Source of the DNA: Bacteroidota bacterium
Lineage (GTDB): Bacteria > Bacteroidota > Bacteroidia > JABDFU01
Reading direction: 5' to 3'
Assembly: GCA_016183775.1 (NCBI GenBank)
Contig: JACPDY010000074.1
Coordinates: 1 to 64,000, forward strand
DNA: 64,000 bases
This document shows positions 7,023 to 16,343 of the stretch, piece by piece (the stretch's first letter is position 1; every line of letters starts with the position of its first letter). The translations under genes were made by a program, and so were the position numbers. Below the pieces are notes generated by a model. The model saw only the letters and a program-made list of their open reading frames with translations. It did no database searches and had not been told where the DNA came from.

Positions 7023-10000
7023 ATGCTCATAAAAATAAATTTTAAGAATTTCTTCCAAATTAAAAGGGCAATTGCACTTTTTAATATTTTACTGATTCTC
7101 AATATTGTTTCTGCACAACCGGATGTGGGAATTACCGGGAGTACGTCTCCTATTTCAGGGTGTATGTTGACAGCAAGTGAAACTGTTTCTGTTAAAATAT
7201 GTAATTATGGTGATTCACTTAAAGTACCCTTTAATGTATCATATATGATCAATAACGGTTCCCCGGTTACAGAAAATGTACCTGCGAACACTATAATGCC
7301 CGGCGACACGCTTACCTATTCTTTTTCTACAAAAGCAAATCTTTCATCACCGGGGTCATTTAGCATAAAGGCATATACATCGCTCACCGCTGATGTAAAT
7401 TCTCTAAATGATACACTTACAATTATCGTCATTTCATATGCTGCTTCCATCGGGGGGAGTGTTTGGGTGGATTCAACGGTTTGCAGTCCTTCTAACAAAG
7501 GAATGCTAACATTAAAAGGACATAATGGCAATGTGATACGATGGGAGTCTTCAACAGACGGAGGAACGTCATGGACCGGTATTGCTAATACAGATAGTAC
7601 TCAGAATTATAACAACCTTACTGTTAAAACCCAGTACCGGGCCGTAGTACAAAATGGTATCTGCCCTATCGCCTTTTCGTCTGATGCCACGATCAAAATT
7701 GATGTACCTCCCGTTGGTGGAAGTATAGGCGGAAGTACAGTTGTTTGCAGTTCTGCTAATAATGGAACACTAACCTTGTCTGGTTTTACGGGAACTGTAT
7801 CCATGTGGAGTTTTTCTTCCGATGGAGGTATAACCTGGAGTACGATTGCTAACACCGGAACTACTCAAACATATTCCAACCTGACCCAAACCCGGCGATA
7901 TAAGGCTATTATACAAAATGGAGTATGCCCTCCAAAAAGCTCAAGTATTGCCGTTATAAACGTTGATTCGGCAACTGTGGGAGGAACTGTTTCCGGGAGT
8001 ACCATGGTTTGCAGTGGCATTAATGGTGGAACACTGGAGCTCACTGGTCATGTTGGAGCTATTTTAAGTTGGGAATTTTCAACTGATGGAGGATCAACAT
8101 GGATGTCTGTTTCTAACACTACGGTTACCCAGAATTATTCTAATCTTACAAATACAACCAGTTACAGAGCTCTTGTTCAAAGTGGAATCTGCCCTTCAGC
8201 CTATTCCTCTATTGCCACAGTTACCGTGAATCCATCTCCTTCCTCGGTAGGAGGAAATATATCAGGAAGCACGACCGTATGCAGTAATTCCAACAATGGC
8301 ACTCTTTTATTAAACGGTTACACCGGAAATATCGTAAAATGGCAATCTGCAGCTGACACAGGGGCCAGCTGGACAGATATTATATATACAAATCCAACGC
8401 TGAGTTATACGAATATACCTGCAACAAGATACTACAGGGTTATTGTAAAAAGTGGCACCTGTTTTTCCGACACATCGGATATTGCAATTCTGACCGTTGA
8501 TTCTGTAAAAGCGGGCGTTGTCAGCTCAAACCAGGTTGTTTGTTCGGGTTCCAATGGTGGAACACTTACTCTTAGTGGATACTTAGGCAGTATTTCCGGA
8601 TGGCAATTTTCGACTGATTCCGGAAAAACATGGAGTAATTTAGGGAATACTTCCGCTGCTTACCAATATGCAAACCTAATCACTACTACGCAATATCGTG
8701 CTCTGGTTAAAAATGGGGTGTGTCCTGTGGTAAGCTCTTCCGCCGCTGTAATTGCAGTTGATCCAGCTACTGTTAAAGGAACGATTTCGGGAGCTGCGAC
8801 TTTTTGTGGTACCCCGAATAATGGAGTCCTTCAATTAAACGGGCATGTTGGTAATGTATTAAAGTGGCAATATTCATCCAATTCGGGTTCAACATGGATT
8901 GATACGAATAAAGCCAATACATCCTGCATGTATAATAATTTGCTCAAAACTTCATGGTACAGGGTAATTGTTCAAAGCGGAGTTTGCAAATCGGATACAA
9001 CAGCGGTGGCAATTATTTCAATTGATTCCGTGACAGTAGCGGGAACAGTTTCGAAAAGTGATTCGGTTTGTGCTTCATTAAGTAGCGATAGTTTGAGATT
9101 AAGCGGTTATACAGGAAACATTTTGAATTGGGAGTATTCCATTGATGGCGGGGGAAGCTGGGTGGCAATACCCAATACTACTCCGGTACAAAAATATAAT
9201 AATCTTACTGTCACAACAATGTACAGAGCTATTGTCAAAAGCGGGATGTGCAGTGTTAAAACTTCAAATGGAGTTACAATTAAAGTACTTCCCGCTACTG
9301 TTGGTGGTATTGTTGAAAATAATACAATTGTTTGCAGCGGTTCCAATTCTGGCACATTGAGGCTATCCAGTTTTGTCGGTAAAATATTAAAATGGGAGTC
9401 GTCAACTAATGGCGGAGCAACATGGGAAACTATCGCTAACACTTCCGACACGCTGCATTATTCTAATCTTGTAAATACCACCTGGTACCGGGCGGTTGTT
9501 AAAAATGGAATTTGCTCTGAGGAAAATTCGGCGGAAGCCCGTATCGGCGTTGATGCCAGTCCTTATTCTGTAGGAGGAACAGCCTCATCGGACACCACTG
9601 TTTGCAGTAATTCAAACAGTGGGCTGATAAAATTAAGCGGGCAAACCGGAAGTGTAATCCGCTGGGAATATTCAATTGATGGCGGAGGCAGTTGGGTCAG
9701 ACTCTCTAATACAACCGGTACGCAAAGTTATTTTAACCTCAGCGCTACCACTTTGTTTCATGCTGTTGTACAGAGTGGTGTATGCAACGCGGTCAACTCA
9801 TCGGATGTGGTAATCACTGTTAATCCTAAATCGACTGCCGGAAATATTATTAACAGCGCGTCTGTCTGTAGCGATATAAACAATGGTATGCTCCAGGTTG
9901 TAAATTATACAGGGATGCTTGATTGGCAGTCTTCGTCTGATGGAGGGGCCAGCTGGAATGCTATAAGCAATTCCGGCCCCAATCAAAACTATAGCAATTT

Positions 10001-11054
10001 GACTGCAACTACTTTTTATCGTGTGATCGCGAAGAGCGGTATTTGTCCGGCAGATACTTCCTCGAACGCGGTAATAGTTGTGGACCCACGGCCGACAGCA
10101 AGCTTTAATGCATCTGTCACATGCCTGGGCCAGAATACTTTATTTACAAATACTTCAAATGCCAATGGAAGTGTTGTTCAAAGTTACCAATGGGATTTTG
10201 GAGATAATACGACTTCCATCGTGGCAAATCCAACACATGAGTATATTAATGGAGGGATTTATAAAGTAATATTAACTATCAACAGTGATAAAGGATGCAG
10301 AGATACCTCCGCTGTAAATGTTAAAGTTAATACACCTCCTGCTGCTAACATAGGCACTTCGGGACCTAAACAATTTTGTTCCGGCGGCCAGGTTATTTTA
10401 TCGGCCCCTTCCGGTTTGACTTACAGTTGGAATACAGGATCTTCTAATCAAACGATAAGTGCTGTTTCTTCAGGCACCTATGCGGTAAAAGTTACGCAGC
10501 CTTTAACAGGTTGTTCAAATTCTGATTCTGTAAGTATTAATGTATTTCCGCTGCCTGCAATAGATGCCGGAAAAAATATGACCATAAGTTTAGGAAGCAC
10601 TATTAATTTGAATGGTACAGGCGGACTATACTATTCATGGAGCCCGCCTGAAGGGATTGACGACCATACGGTTGCCAATCCATCTGTTTTGCCTCTTTCA
10701 ACAACAACATACTCACTCACGGCTATTGATAATAATGGCTGCGCAAATACAGATTCAGTTACTATATATGTAGTTGCGGATTACAAAATAATTGCGTCAA
10801 ACATGGTAACGCCAAATGGAGATGGTAAAAATGATACATGGTATATTGAAAACATTGAAAATTATACAAACAATGAGGTGACTATATTTAACAGGTATGG
10901 TCAGCAGGTATACCATTCATTTAACTATATAAATAATTGGGATGGCAGATATAACGGGAGTTATCTTCCTGACGGGGCCTATTATTATGTTTTGAATTTT
11001 GTTGGTCACGACCAGCTTTTTAAAGGAACAATTACAATTTTAAAAGAACAATAA
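7023..11054 (+). CDS. Secreted multidomain protein, T9SS type B C-terminal domain
   Basis: A 1343-residue surface protein. A signal peptide (cleavage near VSA-QPD, residue 31) is followed by a CARDB-like beta domain (33-140), ten tandem modules of about 88 residues (143-1019), a PKD domain (about 1020-1105, with YQWDFGDNTTS) and a C-terminal gliding-motility/CHU_C-type domain (about 1255-1343, NMVTPNGDGKNDTW to GTITILKEQ). Each module contains a VCS...GTL motif, then W-x-SSTDGG-x-W and YRA-x-VQ-x-G-x-C, so two cysteines per module probably form a disulphide. Such proteins are exported by the type IX system and often act as adhesins; the actual ligand cannot be read from sequence. The gene is followed after one base by a PorP/SprF-family gene, the standard pairing for type B cargo. 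Confidence 0.93.
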   Translation: MLIKINFKNFFQIKRAIALFNILLILNIVSAQPDVGITGSTSPISGCMLTASETVSVKICNYGDSLKVPFNVSYMINNGSPVTENVPANTIMPGDTLTYSFSTKANLSSPGSFSIKAYTSLTADVNSLNDTLTIIVISYAASIGGSVWVDSTVCSPSNKGMLTLKGHNGNVIRWESSTDGGTSWTGIANTDSTQNYNNLTVKTQYRAVVQNGICPIAFSSDATIKIDVPPVGGSIGGSTVVCSSANNGTLTLSGFTGTVSMWSFSSDGGITWSTIANTGTTQTYSNLTQTRRYKAIIQNGVCPPKSSSIAVINVDSATVGGTVSGSTMVCSGINGGTLELTGHVGAILSWEFSTDGGSTWMSVSNTTVTQNYSNLTNTTSYRALVQSGICPSAYSSIATVTVNPSPSSVGGNISGSTTVCSNSNNGTLLLNGYTGNIVKWQSAADTGASWTDIIYTNPTLSYTNIPATRYYRVIVKSGTCFSDTSDIAILTVDSVKAGVVSSNQVVCSGSNGGTLTLSGYLGSISGWQFSTDSGKTWSNLGNTSAAYQYANLITTTQYRALVKNGVCPVVSSSAAVIAVDPATVKGTISGAATFCGTPNNGVLQLNGHVGNVLKWQYSSNSGSTWIDTNKANTSCMYNNLLKTSWYRVIVQSGVCKSDTTAVAIISIDSVTVAGTVSKSDSVCASLSSDSLRLSGYTGNILNWEYSIDGGGSWVAIPNTTPVQKYNNLTVTTMYRAIVKSGMCSVKTSNGVTIKVLPATVGGIVENNTIVCSGSNSGTLRLSSFVGKILKWESSTNGGATWETIANTSDTLHYSNLVNTTWYRAVVKNGICSEENSAEARIGVDASPYSVGGTASSDTTVCSNSNSGLIKLSGQTGSVIRWEYSIDGGGSWVRLSNTTGTQSYFNLSATTLFHAVVQSGVCNAVNSSDVVITVNPKSTAGNIINSASVCSDINNGMLQVVNYTGMLDWQSSSDGGASWNAISNSGPNQNYSNLTATTFYRVIAKSGICPADTSSNAVIVVDPRPTASFNASVTCLGQNTLFTNTSNANGSVVQSYQWDFGDNTTSIVANPTHEYINGGIYKVILTINSDKGCRDTSAVNVKVNTPPAANIGTSGPKQFCSGGQVILSAPSGLTYSWNTGSSNQTISAVSSGTYAVKVTQPLTGCSNSDSVSINVFPLPAIDAGKNMTISLGSTINLNGTGGLYYSWSPPEGIDDHTVANPSVLPLSTTTYSLTAIDNNGCANTDSVTIYVVADYKIIASNMVTPNGDGKNDTWYIENIENYTNNEVTIFNRYGQQVYHSFNYINNWDGRYNGSYLPDGAYYYVLNFVGHDQLFKGTITILKEQ

Positions 11055-11055
11055 A

Positions 11056-12225
11056 ATGAAAAAAACATTATTTGTATTGTTTTTTGTTTTGATTAACAAA
11101 CTATATGGTCAGCAGGTTCCATTGTATAACTTTTATTATCTTAATCCCTATTTGTATAATCCTTCCATGGCCGGGTCGGATAATCATGTAAATGCCTTCC
11201 TCTCGCATTGTATCCAATGGAACGACATACAGGGCGCACCTGTTACAAGTATTTTGACAATTGAAGGCCCGGTAAAACACAAAAATGCGGGGCTGGGGCT
11301 TAATTTATTCAGCGATGTTACAGATATTTCAAATAAAATTGGCGCATACATTTCATATTCTTATAAATTAAATATTAATGAAAATAATAAGCTGTTAATG
11401 GGAATATCATTGGGTGTTCTCAACAGCCGGATTGATTTTTCGAAAGTGATCGTGAAAGATTATACAGATCCTTATCTGCTGAATCAAAATCAGCAAAAAT
11501 ATGCGGCGGATGGCAATATCGGATTTACTTATTTATTGAAAAAACTTCAGGTGGGATTAACAATTCCTCAACTGATGGGAAATTCAATAGAATACTCCGA
11601 CAATAACGCACGCAGCTATTACAATCTTTCGCGGCATTTTTTAACAAGTGTAAAATATGTTTTTAACATAGGTGACGATAAAAGTGTTCGGTTTGCACCC
11701 CTGATAATGGTTCGCGCTACTCCTGGCGCGCCTGTTCAATATGATATAAATGCCGGTATAAGCTGGAAGGAAATGCTGTGGTTTAATTTAAATTACAAGA
11801 GTAGTTATGCAATTGGAGTAAGTGCCGCTATTCGAATTCACAATAATTTCAGGTTTGGGTATGCTTATGATATTATTACAAATCCATTGAGTTCATGTGC
11901 CGGGATATCTAATCAGGTTATGTTAAGTTATATTATTGGAGGCGTAGAAAAGGATTCAGCTGATGCAAAAATTAAAAAGCAGGAAGCAGCAATTTCAGCG
12001 TTTGAAATCAAGCTAAAACAGAGTGAAGAAGAAAACAAACAACTTAAAATGCAAATAGATAACTTAAAATCGGATATTGAAAAAACGACACAGGAAATTG
12101 AAATGATGCAATTGGGGTCAGATAAACTGAAAACAGATACGAATGATACTATTACTGCACTTAAGGTACGCCTCCAGTTACTTGAAGATAAATTAAAGCT
12201 TATTATATCAATGATGGGAGAATAA
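11056..12225 (+). CDS. PorP/SprF family T9SS outer-membrane protein
   Basis: A 389-residue outer-membrane beta-barrel protein. It has a signal peptide (MKKTLFVLFFVLINKLYGQ) and the family N-terminus QVPLYNFYYLNPYLYNPSMAG, then a barrel ending near residue 300. SprF-type proteins are needed for surface display of the type B cargo encoded next to them, here the 1343-residue protein whose stop lies one base upstream. An unusual addition is a roughly 90-residue C-terminal coiled coil (from DSADAKIKKQEAAISAFEIK to the end) with heptad leucines and charged positions. It would extend from the barrel, probably into the periplasm, where it could contact peptidoglycan or the secretion machinery. That role is inferred. 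Confidence 0.92.
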   Translation: MKKTLFVLFFVLINKLYGQQVPLYNFYYLNPYLYNPSMAGSDNHVNAFLSHCIQWNDIQGAPVTSILTIEGPVKHKNAGLGLNLFSDVTDISNKIGAYISYSYKLNINENNKLLMGISLGVLNSRIDFSKVIVKDYTDPYLLNQNQQKYAADGNIGFTYLLKKLQVGLTIPQLMGNSIEYSDNNARSYYNLSRHFLTSVKYVFNIGDDKSVRFAPLIMVRATPGAPVQYDINAGISWKEMLWFNLNYKSSYAIGVSAAIRIHNNFRFGYAYDIITNPLSSCAGISNQVMLSYIIGGVEKDSADAKIKKQEAAISAFEIKLKQSEEENKQLKMQIDNLKSDIEKTTQEIEMMQLGSDKLKTDTNDTITALKVRLQLLEDKLKLIISMMGE

Positions 12226-12425
12226 CATGTTCTGATTATTACTTACCAATTTTACCGAGTATTATTACCCGTTTATCGAAATATGAACCTTAATCCATTA
12301 TATTCTTGTAAACTTCGTAAACTTACTTATTTGATCAAGTTGTATAGGAATTTGTCAGCCTTATTGAATTAAAATTGGGGTAAAAATAGCTAAAAGATTG
12401 TTTAGGAGACGAAAAACCGACAAAG

Positions 12426-12839
12426 ATGAGACCCGGTAAAACAATTCTTCTGATAGAAGATGATCAAGTGGATGCCATGACTGTCGAAAGGGCATTTAGT
12501 GAGATAAAAGTTGAAAATTCTATTAAAAAAGTAACTGAGGGAGAGGAGGCGCTTGAATACCTGCAATTAAATAAATCTCAGAGACCAGGAATTATTTTCT
12601 TAGATCTGAATATGCCAAGAATGAATGGGATTGAGTTTCTGAATGTTTTAAAAAAAGATAAAGACTTAAAAACTATTCCTGTGGTAATATTTACCACCTC
12701 GAATGAAGAAAAGGACAAGCTCGAATGTTTTAGATTGGGAGTAGCCGGATATATGGTAAAACCACTTAATTACAAGGATTTTTTGAAAATAATAGCAGCT
12801 ATTGATACCTATTGGACGTTTAGCGAAATGTTAAATTAA
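12426..12839 (+). CDS. Single-domain response regulator (RcpA-like)
   Basis: A 137-residue stand-alone receiver without an output domain. The acidic pocket is E11-D12-D13, the phospho-acceptor D60 in IIFLDLNMPRMNG, T/S in FTTSN and the lysine in MVKPL. The extended D60 loop and sequence resemble the RcpA/CheY-like receivers that serve bacteriophytochrome-type kinases such as the one at 5165. It sits 63 bases before a receiver-PAS-HisKA gene on the same strand and is probably co-transcribed with it. It would act by protein-protein signalling or as a phosphate shuttle. Confidence 0.92.
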   Translation: MRPGKTILLIEDDQVDAMTVERAFSEIKVENSIKKVTEGEEALEYLQLNKSQRPGIIFLDLNMPRMNGIEFLNVLKKDKDLKTIPVVIFTTSNEEKDKLECFRLGVAGYMVKPLNYKDFLKIIAAIDTYWTFSEMLN

Positions 12840-12902
12840 TTTTTCAGGAAACTCCGAAACAGAAGCCGAAATAAGTTTAATTGCTCTTTATACAACCTGA
12901 TA

Positions 12903-14006
12903 ATGATTAATAGTGAATATAAAATATTGTTAGTGGAAGACGATCCCATTGACCGTATGGCTTTTAAAAGGTTCGTACAAAACGAAAACCTGCAATATGA
13001 ATATAGAATTGTGGAATCTATAACGGAAGCGAAAAGGCTGATATCTGACTTTAAGTTTGAAGCTATTATTACGGATTACCTTCTTGGGGATGGAACCGGA
13101 TTTGATATTTTAAATCTCGTAAAAGATATTCCTATAATTTTTGTTACAGGGGCCGGAAATGAACAAATAGCTGTCAGAGCCATTAAAACAGGTGCTTATG
13201 ACTATCTTATTAAAGACATTGACAGGAATTATCTTCGTTTTTTGCCTGTAACACTGGACAATGCTATTAAGCATAAAAAAGCGGAGGAAGAATTAAAATT
13301 GGCAGAACAAAAAATAGATAAACTTTCATGGATAGCGAGCAAAACAGACAATGCCATTATTATTGCCAATCCCGGTGGCCGGATCGAATGGGTAAATGAA
13401 GGTTTTACAAGACTCTCACATTATACACTTGAAGAGGTAAAAGGAACGTATGGTGAAATATTAAGAAAGGGCGAGTCTACAGGCCTTACTCCCGGAAATA
13501 TCCAATATGAAACGCTTCAAAAAGATAAAACATCAGTAACATATGAGGCTCAAAATTATACTAAGGAAGGAACACCTTATTGGATAGTAAGTACACTTAC
13601 ACCTGCATTGAATCAAAATGGCGAAATAGAAAGAATTATTGTTATCGATTCTGATATCACAGTGAGGAAGCAAATGGAAAAAGAATTGGTTATTGCAAAG
13701 TATGTGGCGGAAGATTCCTTCCAAAAAGTAAATGAAACACTTCGTAAATTAATGAGTATGCAAAAGCAACTGGAAGAAACTGTAAGAATGAAGGAGAAAT
13801 TTATAGCTGATATGAGTCATGAAATACAAACTTCTATGAATAGCATTATCAATCTTGCAGATACATTACTCAAAACCAATTTAAATGAAGATCAGGTAGC
13901 CTATATTGATGTTATTAAGAAATCAGGAGTTAAATTGCTTCTTGAAATAAAGGATATCATTGATCTTTCTAAAAGAGACGCTCATAAAATGATTCCTGAA
14001 AAATAA
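12903..14006 (+). CDS. Receiver-PAS-HisKA protein lacking the ATPase domain
   Basis: A 367-residue cytoplasmic protein. The receiver (about 5-125) has D58 in IITDYLLGDGTG. A PAS domain (about 142-255) starts ASKTDNAIIIANPGG and ends with the PAC-like IVIDSDITVRKQME. After a coiled coil, a HisKA-type segment carries H306 in ADMSHEIQTSMNS and ends at residue 367. There is no HATPase_c domain: no N, G1 or G2 box follows, and the 96 bases to the convergent UspA gene contain none. The usual SHELRTPLN motif is SHEIQTSMN here, losing the arginine and proline. It may be a remnant of a hybrid kinase or a phosphate-accepting scaffold phosphorylated by another kinase. It follows the receiver gene at 12426. 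Confidence 0.88.
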   Translation: MINSEYKILLVEDDPIDRMAFKRFVQNENLQYEYRIVESITEAKRLISDFKFEAIITDYLLGDGTGFDILNLVKDIPIIFVTGAGNEQIAVRAIKTGAYDYLIKDIDRNYLRFLPVTLDNAIKHKKAEEELKLAEQKIDKLSWIASKTDNAIIIANPGGRIEWVNEGFTRLSHYTLEEVKGTYGEILRKGESTGLTPGNIQYETLQKDKTSVTYEAQNYTKEGTPYWIVSTLTPALNQNGEIERIIVIDSDITVRKQMEKELVIAKYVAEDSFQKVNETLRKLMSMQKQLEETVRMKEKFIADMSHEIQTSMNSIINLADTLLKTNLNEDQVAYIDVIKKSGVKLLLEIKDIIDLSKRDAHKMIPEK

Positions 14007-14102
14007 TCCTCTCTTTTAAAATTTCCGGATAAGCATCTAATTAAAGACTTTGCGGTCCTGGTGTCCTTGCGAAAAAAATAAATGGAAACTTGACGTATGT
14101 CC

Positions 14103-15014
14103 TTAATTATTCTCCGCTATTTCTTCATAGATTTTTTCTGCATTTTTTGCGTTATCTGCCAGGGGAATTGCAAGCAGGGGAAGACGGGTATGAAAACTCA
14201 TTTTTCGGGTAGTGTTTGCAATAGGATCGAATGCTTTTTTAATCAATGGTTTTTTTCCAACCGGCATGGCGAGCCAACTCGCATTGCTCCGTATGCAAAA
14301 ATCATTGAGTCCTTCAATAATATTGTCGTAATGCGCCATTTGCATATTTGATTTTTTATATGACATCCTTTTTTTTAATGTCTCTGAAAATTTTTCAAAC
14401 AGGACTTTTTCAAATTTTCCGGATAACACATAATTGGTAATATTAAGAACGATAATGTTTGCATTAAATTCTTTTGTAAATTCAACAAGGAAATCAAGTG
14501 CGGTGATATCTTCTTCATGACATTCAGTAGCGAAAATAACCGTTTGTATTTCATTAAACAGGGTGCCTTTTGGCACCACAAGCACCGGCACGTTTGACCT
14601 TTTTATCATGTCCCAGGTGTGGCTGCCCAACAATAATTCTCTGAAACTATTACTGTTGCGTGTGCCAATTATAATAAGATCAGCCTTTATTTCGCTTATT
14701 TCCCCGCGGATCTGATTTATTATTTTTCCTTCACGAACAACACAGCTGTATTGCAGTTCATCCGGCGTTATATTTAAAGTGGCAAGAAGTCCATCAACAT
14801 GATCAATAAGTTTTGTCAACTCATATTCCACCGGGTTAGCATCAGTTTTTTCGAAGTTGAATGAATCTATGATTGATGAAAAGGAGGGAGGATATACATG
14901 AAGCACCTCTAACTGTGAGCTGGTAAATTTTGCAAAAAGCACCGCATAATATTCAGCATCGATTGCTTCATTTGAATAGTCGGTTGCGAGCAGGATCTTA
15001 AAATTCTCATCCAT
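14103..15014 (-). CDS. Universal stress protein, tandem UspA domains
   Basis: A 303-residue tandem Usp. Domain 1 (about 5-150) begins FKILLATDYSNEAIDAEYYA and has the loop GTRNSNSFRELLLGSHTWDM with a following SNVPVLVVPKG, so a full ATP-binding signature is only partly kept. Domain 2 (about 155-290) is more diverged (VIFATECHEEDITALDF). It differs clearly from the UspA protein at 2244. The ATG at 15014 is the only sensible start. It is the last of a minus-strand stress group, downstream of the CBS protein and Hsp20 and separated from the Hsp20 stop by a strong hairpin (15078-15101), so it may have its own promoter. Confidence 0.9.
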   Translation of the reverse strand: MDENFKILLATDYSNEAIDAEYYAVLFAKFTSSQLEVLHVYPPSFSSIIDSFNFEKTDANPVEYELTKLIDHVDGLLATLNITPDELQYSCVVREGKIINQIRGEISEIKADLIIIGTRNSNSFRELLLGSHTWDMIKRSNVPVLVVPKGTLFNEIQTVIFATECHEEDITALDFLVEFTKEFNANIIVLNITNYVLSGKFEKVLFEKFSETLKKRMSYKKSNMQMAHYDNIIEGLNDFCIRSNASWLAMPVGKKPLIKKAFDPIANTTRKMSFHTRLPLLAIPLADNAKNAEKIYEEIAENN

Positions 15015-15077
15015 CTTTAGTTAAAGCATATGTTTTGTAGTTTGTTGATAATAATAAAAAATTATGGGTAAAAAGCA

Positions 15078-15101
15078 AGAGCAGCCTTACGGGGCTGCTC
15101 T
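15078..15101 (-). terminator. Rho-independent terminator after hsp20
   Basis: AGAGCAGCC, six-base loop, GGCTGCTCT forms a perfect 9-bp stem. Read on the minus strand it starts 10 bases after the Hsp20 stop and is followed by TTGCTTTTTACCC, a short T tract. It should end the CBS-hsp20 transcript before the UspA gene. Confidence 0.75.
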
Positions 15102-15111
15102 CTATCCCTAA

Positions 15112-15573
15112 TCAGGAAATCGGAATTTCCTTTTTAGGTTTTGAAACAGTTATCTCCTTTTTGGGGATTTCAATTTTTAAAATGCCGTCTTCATATTTAG
15201 CTTCAATTTTCTCAGCTTTACTGTTTTCCGGTAACCGGAATGAACGTGAAAAGTTTTCGTATGAAAATTCCCGGCACCTGTAACCTGTATCCTTTTTCTC
15301 CTTGTTCTCCTTGTTTTCGGTGCTGATGCAAATTGTATTGTCATCCAGTTCCACTTTAAAATCTCCCTTGCTCAATCCCGGAGCTGCAAGTTCAATCAGA
15401 TAATCCTTTTCTCTTTCAATGATGTTTGCATATGGAGTTTTATAAAAGAAGTCCCCGGCAATAGGTCCTGCGCTTGTGTCAAGAAATCCTGGCCCCAAAA
15501 ACCTATCTGTTTCGAAAATATCGGTGAGTAATGATGGAAAGGGTATTCCGTTCTTTTTAATTATGAGTGTCAT
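15112..15573 (-). CDS. Small heat-shock protein, Hsp20/alpha-crystallin family
   Basis: A 153-residue holdase chaperone that keeps unfolding proteins soluble under stress. The alpha-crystallin domain spans about 45-140: YANIIEREKDYLIELAAPGLSKGDFKVELDD, then REFSYENFSRSFRLPENSKAEKIEAKYEDGILKIEIPK, with the conserved A-x-x-x-x-GIL-motif form YEDGILKI. The C-terminal tail has the IPI-like motif KEIPIS that docks neighbouring subunits. An in-frame extension to 15726 exists but overlaps the upstream CBS gene and adds 51 non-family residues. The ATG at 15573, opening MTLIIKKNG, is preferred. It lies 43 bases after the CBS gene on the same strand. Confidence 0.93.
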   Translation of the reverse strand: MTLIIKKNGIPFPSLLTDIFETDRFLGPGFLDTSAGPIAGDFFYKTPYANIIEREKDYLIELAAPGLSKGDFKVELDDNTICISTENKENKEKKDTGYRCREFSYENFSRSFRLPENSKAEKIEAKYEDGILKIEIPKKEITVSKPKKEIPIS

Positions 15574-15616
15574 TATAAATAAATTTTTTGTTAAAATATT
15601 ATTTAGGATGTAAACT

Positions 15617-16096
15617 TCAAAAAATGGCTTCTGTTTTACGATCAGAAATGGCGTGCAATGTTTTAATGATGTTCTCTTCTCCGGCATATTGTATCTGGGC
15701 TTCTTCATTGCTTCCGCGCGTTTCATTTAAAATATGACCGAGGGTAACAATGCCTTTCAGGTTCCGGTCTTTGTCTACAACCGGAACTCTGCCTACTTGC
15801 TTGGTTCTCATTATTTTTAAAGCGGTTTGTATGTTGTCATCGGGCAGGCAGGTATGTACTTCTTTATTCTTTATAATATCCTGGATTTTAATTTCGGAAG
15901 CACTCTTTTTACTATCTTTTCCAAGCGACAGGCAAATATCACGATCGGTGACCATGCCAACAACCTTCTTATTTTCATCCAACACCGGTAATGAGCCAAT
16001 ATTAGCATTCGACAACCGTTCTATTGCGGACTGCACTGTTTCGTTTTTATCGCAATACTTTGGTGATTTAACCATAATTTCTTGAATTGTTTTCAT
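15617..16096 (-). CDS. CBS-pair domain protein
   Basis: A 159-residue protein made almost only of two CBS domains: the first about 1-62 (MKTIQEIMVKSPKYCDKNETVQSA...GMVTDRDICLSLG), the second about 70-132 (IQDIIKNKEVHTCLPDDNIQTALKIM...GIVTLGHILNETRG). CBS pairs bind adenosine nucleotides and act as energy sensors. Stand-alone forms with the TDRDI motif are common in stress loci. The neighbours are Hsp20 and UspA downstream on the same strand, supporting a role in a general stress regulon. The 30-residue tail ends NIIKTLHAISDRKTEAIF and has no motif. Confidence 0.93.
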   Translation of the reverse strand: MKTIQEIMVKSPKYCDKNETVQSAIERLSNANIGSLPVLDENKKVVGMVTDRDICLSLGKDSKKSASEIKIQDIIKNKEVHTCLPDDNIQTALKIMRTKQVGRVPVVDKDRNLKGIVTLGHILNETRGSNEEAQIQYAGEENIIKTLHAISDRKTEAIF

Positions 16097-16134
16097 GTTT
16101 TTTTATTTTTTATTGTTTATACTTTCTCGGTATT

Positions 16135-16290
16135 TTATCCGGAACTGGTTTGCTGTTTTTGTTTTTCAGCTTTTGTATCTGCTGTCTTCTGTAACTTTTG
16201 TTTCTGTCTTGTTATTGTACTTCTGACCTAAGTTGCAATAGTTGTTCCTATTAAAAAAGCCAGTACCGAGATTAGATTTTTTGTTTTCAT
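16135..16290 (-). pseudogene. Possible small exported peptide gene broken by a TAG
   Basis: From ATG at 16290 the frame encodes a good signal peptide (MKTKNLISVLAFLIGTTIAT), then an in-frame TAG at codon 21, then 30 more codons in the same frame rich in K and Q (ending KAEKQKQQTSSG) to TAA at 16135. Signal peptide plus charged tail would be a typical small periplasmic protein. The TAG makes this a probable recent pseudogene or a read error. It could also be a chance ORF. Confidence 0.3.
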
Positions 16291-16343
16291 GTTGTCGATT
16301 ATTAAGAGACTGTTTAAATTTCATATAAAATAAATGTTATGTC

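Noticed and set aside
15574-15726. N-terminal extension of the Hsp20 frame
   Set aside because: It overlaps the CBS gene and adds 51 residues unlike the family; the internal ATG at 15573 fits Hsp20 proteins.
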